A stretch of DNA of 35,926 bases from JBBCJT01 sp037190665 (GTDB taxonomy: Bacteria > Pseudomonadota > Alphaproteobacteria > Acetobacterales > Acetobacteraceae), in the NCBI GenBank assembly GCA_037190665.1, contig JBBCJT010000106.1, positions 1 through 35,926 on the forward strand, given 5' to 3'. How positions within the stretch are numbered: the stretch's first letter is position 1; each line of letters starts with the position of its first letter. The translations under genes and the position numbers were made by a program. Below, one piece after another: positions 33,322-35,926 of the stretch. A model generated the notes under the pieces. It was not told the DNA's origin, did not search any database, and worked only from the letters and a program-made list of their open reading frames with translations.

Positions 33322-33989
33322 CCCGCCTGCCGCTCCAGCCGCACCTCGGCGATGCGGGACAGGCGCGCCTCCAGCTCCGCCAGTTCAGCCCTCAGTCCCT
33401 CGATCTCGCTCTCCACCGGGTCGGGGCAGTCGGCTGTGGGCATGCCGTAGGGCGCGAAGGCAGGCGTGGGCCGCGACTTCTCCACCGGCCGGGCCGGGAT
33501 GCCGATCACGGTCGTCCCCGGCGGAACTTCCTTCAGGACCACGGCATTGGCGCCGATCCGTGCACCGTCCCCGACCTTGAACGGACCGAGCACCTTGGCG
33601 CCGGCGCCGATGATGACTCCGTTCCCTATCGTGGGATGACGCTTGGCCTGGGCAAGTGAAATTCCACCCAGAGTTACCTGATGGTACAGCGTTACATCGT
33701 CGCCGACCTCGGCGGTTTCACCGATCACGACGCCGTCGCCGTGGTCGATCACCAGCCGGCGGCCGATACGGGCGGCCGGATGAATCTCTATGCCGGTCAG
33801 AAATCTACCGAGTTGAGACACGAGCCTGGCCGGCATCTGCAGATGTCTGCGCCATAGCGCATGCGCTAGCCGGTGCCACATCTGGGCATGCAACCCAGGG
33901 TAGCACAACAGCACCTCGAGCGAGGAGCGCGCCGCTGGATCGCGGTCCCGATAGGCCCGGATGCTCTCGCGTAGAAACATGAATGCCAT
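33318..33989 (-). CDS. cysE: Serine O-acetyltransferase
   Basis: This 223-aa enzyme makes O-acetylserine from serine and acetyl-CoA, the first step of cysteine synthesis. The left-handed beta helix shows hexapeptide repeats (IGRRLVIDHGDGVVIGETAEVGDDV, about residues 75-99). Catalytic Asp82/His83 and His118 (AKRHPTIGNGVIIGAGAKV) are intact. The N-terminus is short, as in the EpsC-like branch. The C-terminus carries an extra Glu/Leu-rich coiled-coil-like segment (ESEIEGLRAELAELEARL, 193-210). It is the first gene of the minus-strand run and overlaps iscR by 4 nt, placing cysteine supply next to the desulfurases. Confidence 0.95.
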   Translation of the reverse strand: MAFMFLRESIRAYRDRDPAARSSLEVLLCYPGLHAQMWHRLAHALWRRHLQMPARLVSQLGRFLTGIEIHPAARIGRRLVIDHGDGVVIGETAEVGDDVTLYHQVTLGGISLAQAKRHPTIGNGVIIGAGAKVLGPFKVGDGARIGANAVVLKEVPPGTTVIGIPARPVEKSRPTPAFAPYGMPTADCPDPVESEIEGLRAELAELEARLSRIAEVRLERQAG

Positions 33990-34038
33990 GATCCGATTCC
34001 GTTAGGTCGGCCCGGCTGGGGTGCCTATATTCCGCCCG

Positions 34039-34066
34039 CCCCGGACGCTGGAGCCCCAGTCCGGGG
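34039..34066. other. Hairpin in the cysE/hydrolase divergent region
   Basis: CCCCGGA and TCCGGGG form a stem enclosing a second CTGG/CCAG stem with an AGCC loop. It lies 50 nt upstream of cysE and about 200 nt upstream of the hydrolase. The rest of the 280-nt gap holds a CTATTTTTT run near 34131 but no further structure I can name. It may be a 5' leader element or an operator. Confidence 0.4.
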
Positions 34067-34269
34067 ACTTAGGCCATTAATCCGGTGCCACACGGGACCC
34101 ATGCCCGCGACCTGCTGTCGCCAACGGAACGCTATTTTTTCCGACTTCCCGGGTCAAGTTTCCCGTCCGGAGGCCGATGGCCTCCATCGCCGTGGTCAAC
34201 GAGGGAGTGAGGCTCCTAAACCCTGCGCCGCCTGCGGGCGGGCGCGGCAAGGAACGGACAAACGAGCAC

Positions 34270-34935
34270 ATGCCTGAGGTGATGTTCGCCGGCCCGGACG
34301 GCCGGCTTGAGGGACGCTACCACCACAGCAAGGAGGAAAACGCGCCGCTCGCACTGGTACTGCATCCGCACCCGCTTCACGGCGGGACGATGAACAACCG
34401 TATCGTCTATGCGATGTACCAGTCCTTCCAGCGCATGGGCTTTTCCACCATGCGCTTCAATTTCCGCGGCGTCGGCCGCAGCCAGGGCCGCTATGACGGC
34501 GGCATCGGCGAGATCGGCGACGCGGCGGCCGCGCTCGACTGGATGCAGATGGTCAATCCGCAGTCCAAGCGGCTGTGGGTGGCGGGCTATTCCTTCGGCG
34601 CCTTCGTCGGCATGCAGCTCCTGATGCGCCGGCCGGAGATCTCCGGCTGGGTCAGCGTTGCGCCGCCGGCGAACCATTACGATTTCGGCTTCCTGGCCCC
34701 CTGCCCCTGCGGCGGGCTGATGATCGTCGGCGACAGCGACGACCTCGTGCCCGAGCCCGCGGTCCACAAGCTGGTGGACAAGCTGAACACGCAGAAGGGC
34801 GTGAAGGTCGATTACCGGGTGTTCCCGAAGGCCGACCATGTCTTCGCCGCCCATGCCGACGACGTGGCGGAAGCGGTGGAGGATCACGTGGGCAAGGTGC
34901 TCGCCCGCAGCCGCATGGCGCTCGCCGCCGACTGA
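34270..34935 (+). CDS. Alpha/beta hydrolase of a conserved alphaproteobacterial family
   Basis: This 221-aa cytoplasmic hydrolase has Ser108 in AGYSFGAF, Asp157 or Asp158 in GDSDDLVP, and His190 in KADHVF. The oxyanion segment is LHPHPLHGGTMNN (31-43), and FNFRGVGRSQG (63-73) is also conserved. The ATG at 34270 gives the typical N-terminus MPEVMFAGPDGRLEGRYHH; an upstream ATG at 34177 would add non-conserved residues. In alphaproteobacteria, homologues often sit beside suf or Rrf2 loci, and here it diverges from cysE-iscR. The natural substrate is unknown. Confidence 0.85.
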   Translation: MPEVMFAGPDGRLEGRYHHSKEENAPLALVLHPHPLHGGTMNNRIVYAMYQSFQRMGFSTMRFNFRGVGRSQGRYDGGIGEIGDAAAALDWMQMVNPQSKRLWVAGYSFGAFVGMQLLMRRPEISGWVSVAPPANHYDFGFLAPCPCGGLMIVGDSDDLVPEPAVHKLVDKLNTQKGVKVDYRVFPKADHVFAAHADDVAEAVEDHVGKVLARSRMALAAD

Positions 34936-34947
34936 GCGGCAGGGCGC

Positions 34948-35016
34948 GGGGCGCTGCCCCCGCACCCCGGCAAGGGCTCTGCCCTTACCTCCCGGCAGGG
35001 GGGCGCGACCCCCTGC
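34948..35016. repeat. Cluster of three short GC-rich hairpins
   Basis: Three inverted repeats follow each other after the hydrolase stop: GGGGC/GCCCC (34948-34960), AAGGGC/GCCCTT (34972-34986) and GCAGGGGG/CCCCCTGC (34995-35016). They resemble the GGGCTCTGCCC-type intergenic repeats of high-GC alphaproteobacteria. They may serve as transcription end signals. Confidence 0.55.
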
Positions 35017-35048
35017 ACTTGCGATCCCTTCGGGACGGCTTTGATCAG

Positions 35049-35095
35049 GTCGGTTGATTGACCCCCTCCCGCGCGGAGGGGGTCAATCAACCGAC
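35049..35095. terminator. Perfect 21-bp inverted repeat between convergent genes
   Basis: Arms at 35049-35069 and 35075-35095 are exactly complementary around a CGCGC loop. The outer part (GTCGGTTGATTG) is unusually AT-rich and the inner part is GC-rich. It lies between the converging hydrolase and EamA genes, so it could terminate both. The perfect symmetry of an intergenic sequence also fits a mobile REP or MITE-like element. Confidence 0.65.
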
Positions 35096-35117
35096 TGTAT
35101 GGGGCGACGCCCGCGCT

Positions 35118-35555
35118 TCACCCCCGCACGGCGAGCAGGATCGCCCCGGCCGCAATCAGCGCCACGCCGAGCCAGCCTTCCAGCGACAGCCGCTCGCCCA
35201 GCAGCAGCACGCCAAGGATCGCCACGAAGACGACGCTCAGCTTGTCGATCGGCGCCACCCGCGCCGCATCGCCGAGCTTCAGCGCGCGGAAGTAGCAGAG
35301 CCACGACGCCCCGGTGGCGAGTCCCGACAGGACGAGGAAGACGTAAGTGCGCGCCGGCACTGCCCCGGGCGACGGCCACTGGCCGGTCGCCACCACGATG
35401 GCGGCGGCAAGGCACAGCACCACCGCCGTGCGCACCAGCGTCGCGTAGTCCGAACCGACATGCGCGACGCCGAGCTTGGCGAGGATCGCGGTCAGCGCCG
35501 CGAAGCCAGCCGAGGCCAGCGCCCAGGCCTGCCATGATGCGGCAAGCCGGGACAC
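35118..35555 (-). CDS. Single-domain EamA transporter
   Basis: This 145-aa membrane protein carries one EamA repeat (about five hydrophobic segments) instead of the usual two. It shows WALASAGFAALTAILAKLGV, ATGASWLCYFRALKLGDAARVAPIDKLS and LGVLLLGERLSLEGWLG. Such half-size DMT proteins must dimerise to form a carrier. The substrate is unknown. The start is a GTG at 35553-35555, four bases after the stop of the upstream peptidase, so the two are co-transcribed. Confidence 0.88.
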   Translation of the reverse strand: MSRLAASWQAWALASAGFAALTAILAKLGVAHVGSDYATLVRTAVVLCLAAAIVVATGQWPSPGAVPARTYVFLVLSGLATGASWLCYFRALKLGDAARVAPIDKLSVVFVAILGVLLLGERLSLEGWLGVALIAAGAILLAVRG

Positions 35556-35558
35556 GGG

Positions 35559-35926
35559 TCAGATCCCCGCGCGTTCCAGCCGCAGGATCGCGCGGGCGCA
35601 GGCCTGAGCGCGCGGAACCATGCTACCGACTTTCATGAATTCGTCCGGGCTGTGCGCCTTGCCGCCGACCGGCCCCACGGAGCAGATCGTCGGCGTGCCC
35701 ACGGCCGCAGTGAAGCCGCTATCGGCGCAACCGCCGCTGAATTCGCCACCGACCGACAGTCCCGACTCGGCTGCCGCCTCGACATAGGTGTCGAACAGCC
35801 GCTTCGCGACCGGCGTCTGGGTCAGCGGCAGGAACTCGCCCTTGATCCTCAGCGTCGCGCGCGTGCCGGCCACGTGGGCCGTGCCGACGATGCGCTCGAT
35901 CTTGCCGACGATCTCGTCGCGGTCCT
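35559..35926 (-). CDS. M20-family metallopeptidase, C-terminal part
   Basis: About 122 codons are visible, running off the right edge. The sequence has the end of the lid domain (GTRATLRIKGEFLP), then EFSGGCADSGFTAAVGTPTI and GPVGGKAHSPDEFM, which supplies the conserved His/Asp/Glu site. It closes with the C-terminal helix ARAILRLERAG. This is the glutamate carboxypeptidase/ArgE-like M20 pattern, a zinc-dependent deacylase or carboxypeptidase. The N-terminal metal-binding half is outside the window, so the substrate cannot be set. Confidence 0.85.
   Translation of the reverse strand, partial: DRDEIVGKIERIVGTAHVAGTRATLRIKGEFLPLTQTPVAKRLFDTYVEAAAESGLSVGGEFSGGCADSGFTAAVGTPTICSVGPVGGKAHSPDEFMKVGSMVPRAQACARAILRLERAGI

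Overview
The window is a high-GC, gene-dense bacterial segment with about 37 protein-coding genes and no rRNA, tRNA, CRISPR array or complete insertion sequence that I could see. Several features point to an alphaproteobacterium, most likely in Rhodospirillales near Acetobacteraceae (Roseomonas-like). These are a GTTC-N7-GTTC LexA operator in front of lexA, the moaC-moeA-lexA order, an IscR/Rrf2 gene beside cysteine desulfurases and an alpha/beta hydrolase, and three orphan TctC/Bug-type solute receptors. The taxonomic placement is inference from gene content only.

Left part (1-8.7 kb). The left edge is odd. A leftward fragment of a LysR-type regulator is joined head to head to a second, about 94% identical LysR gene that lacks its own N-terminus. 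A convergent amidase follows, then a small hypothetical protein with an overlapping lipoprotein, an MFS exporter coupled to a Gfo/Idh/MocA oxidoreductase, and a GntR/FCD regulator that appears to carry two winged-helix domains. Next come a YcbB-type L,D-transpeptidase with a Tat/lipobox signal and a divergent tiny proline-rich lipoprotein.

Middle part (8.7-25.4 kb). This is accessory metabolism and transport. A four-gene operon (8710-12555) encodes a Gfo/Idh/MocA oxidoreductase, an isopropylmalate/tartrate-type dehydrogenase, a Bug receptor and an Asp/Glu-racemase-fold enzyme with only one of the two catalytic cysteines. It looks like an uncharacterised organic-acid pathway. It is followed by a convergent EamA exporter, a second Bug receptor, an Lrp regulator, and a dipeptide/nickel-type ABC permease pair with a convergent solute-binding protein but no ATPase. 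Then come an RmlC-like protein lacking the usual catalytic tyrosine, the pyruvate transporter pair cstA/ybdD, a quinone-oxidoreductase-like enzyme overlapping a COG4091-type dehydrogenase with SAF domain, a DUF2171 protein and a third Bug receptor.

Right part (25.4-35.9 kb). This is mostly conserved housekeeping on the minus strand: an FMN-binding PPOX protein with gluQ, a plus-strand carboxylesterase, and a long co-directional run cysE-iscR-desulfurase-desulfurase-fdx-moaC-moeA-lexA. The run joins cysteine synthesis, sulfur mobilisation, [2Fe-2S] electron transfer and molybdenum cofactor synthesis, but no Fe-S scaffold gene (IscU, SufBCD) is present. lexA has its own promoter with an embedded LexA box. 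A divergent alpha/beta hydrolase, a cluster of hairpins including a perfect 21-bp inverted repeat, a single-domain EamA transporter and the C-terminal end of an M20 peptidase complete the window.
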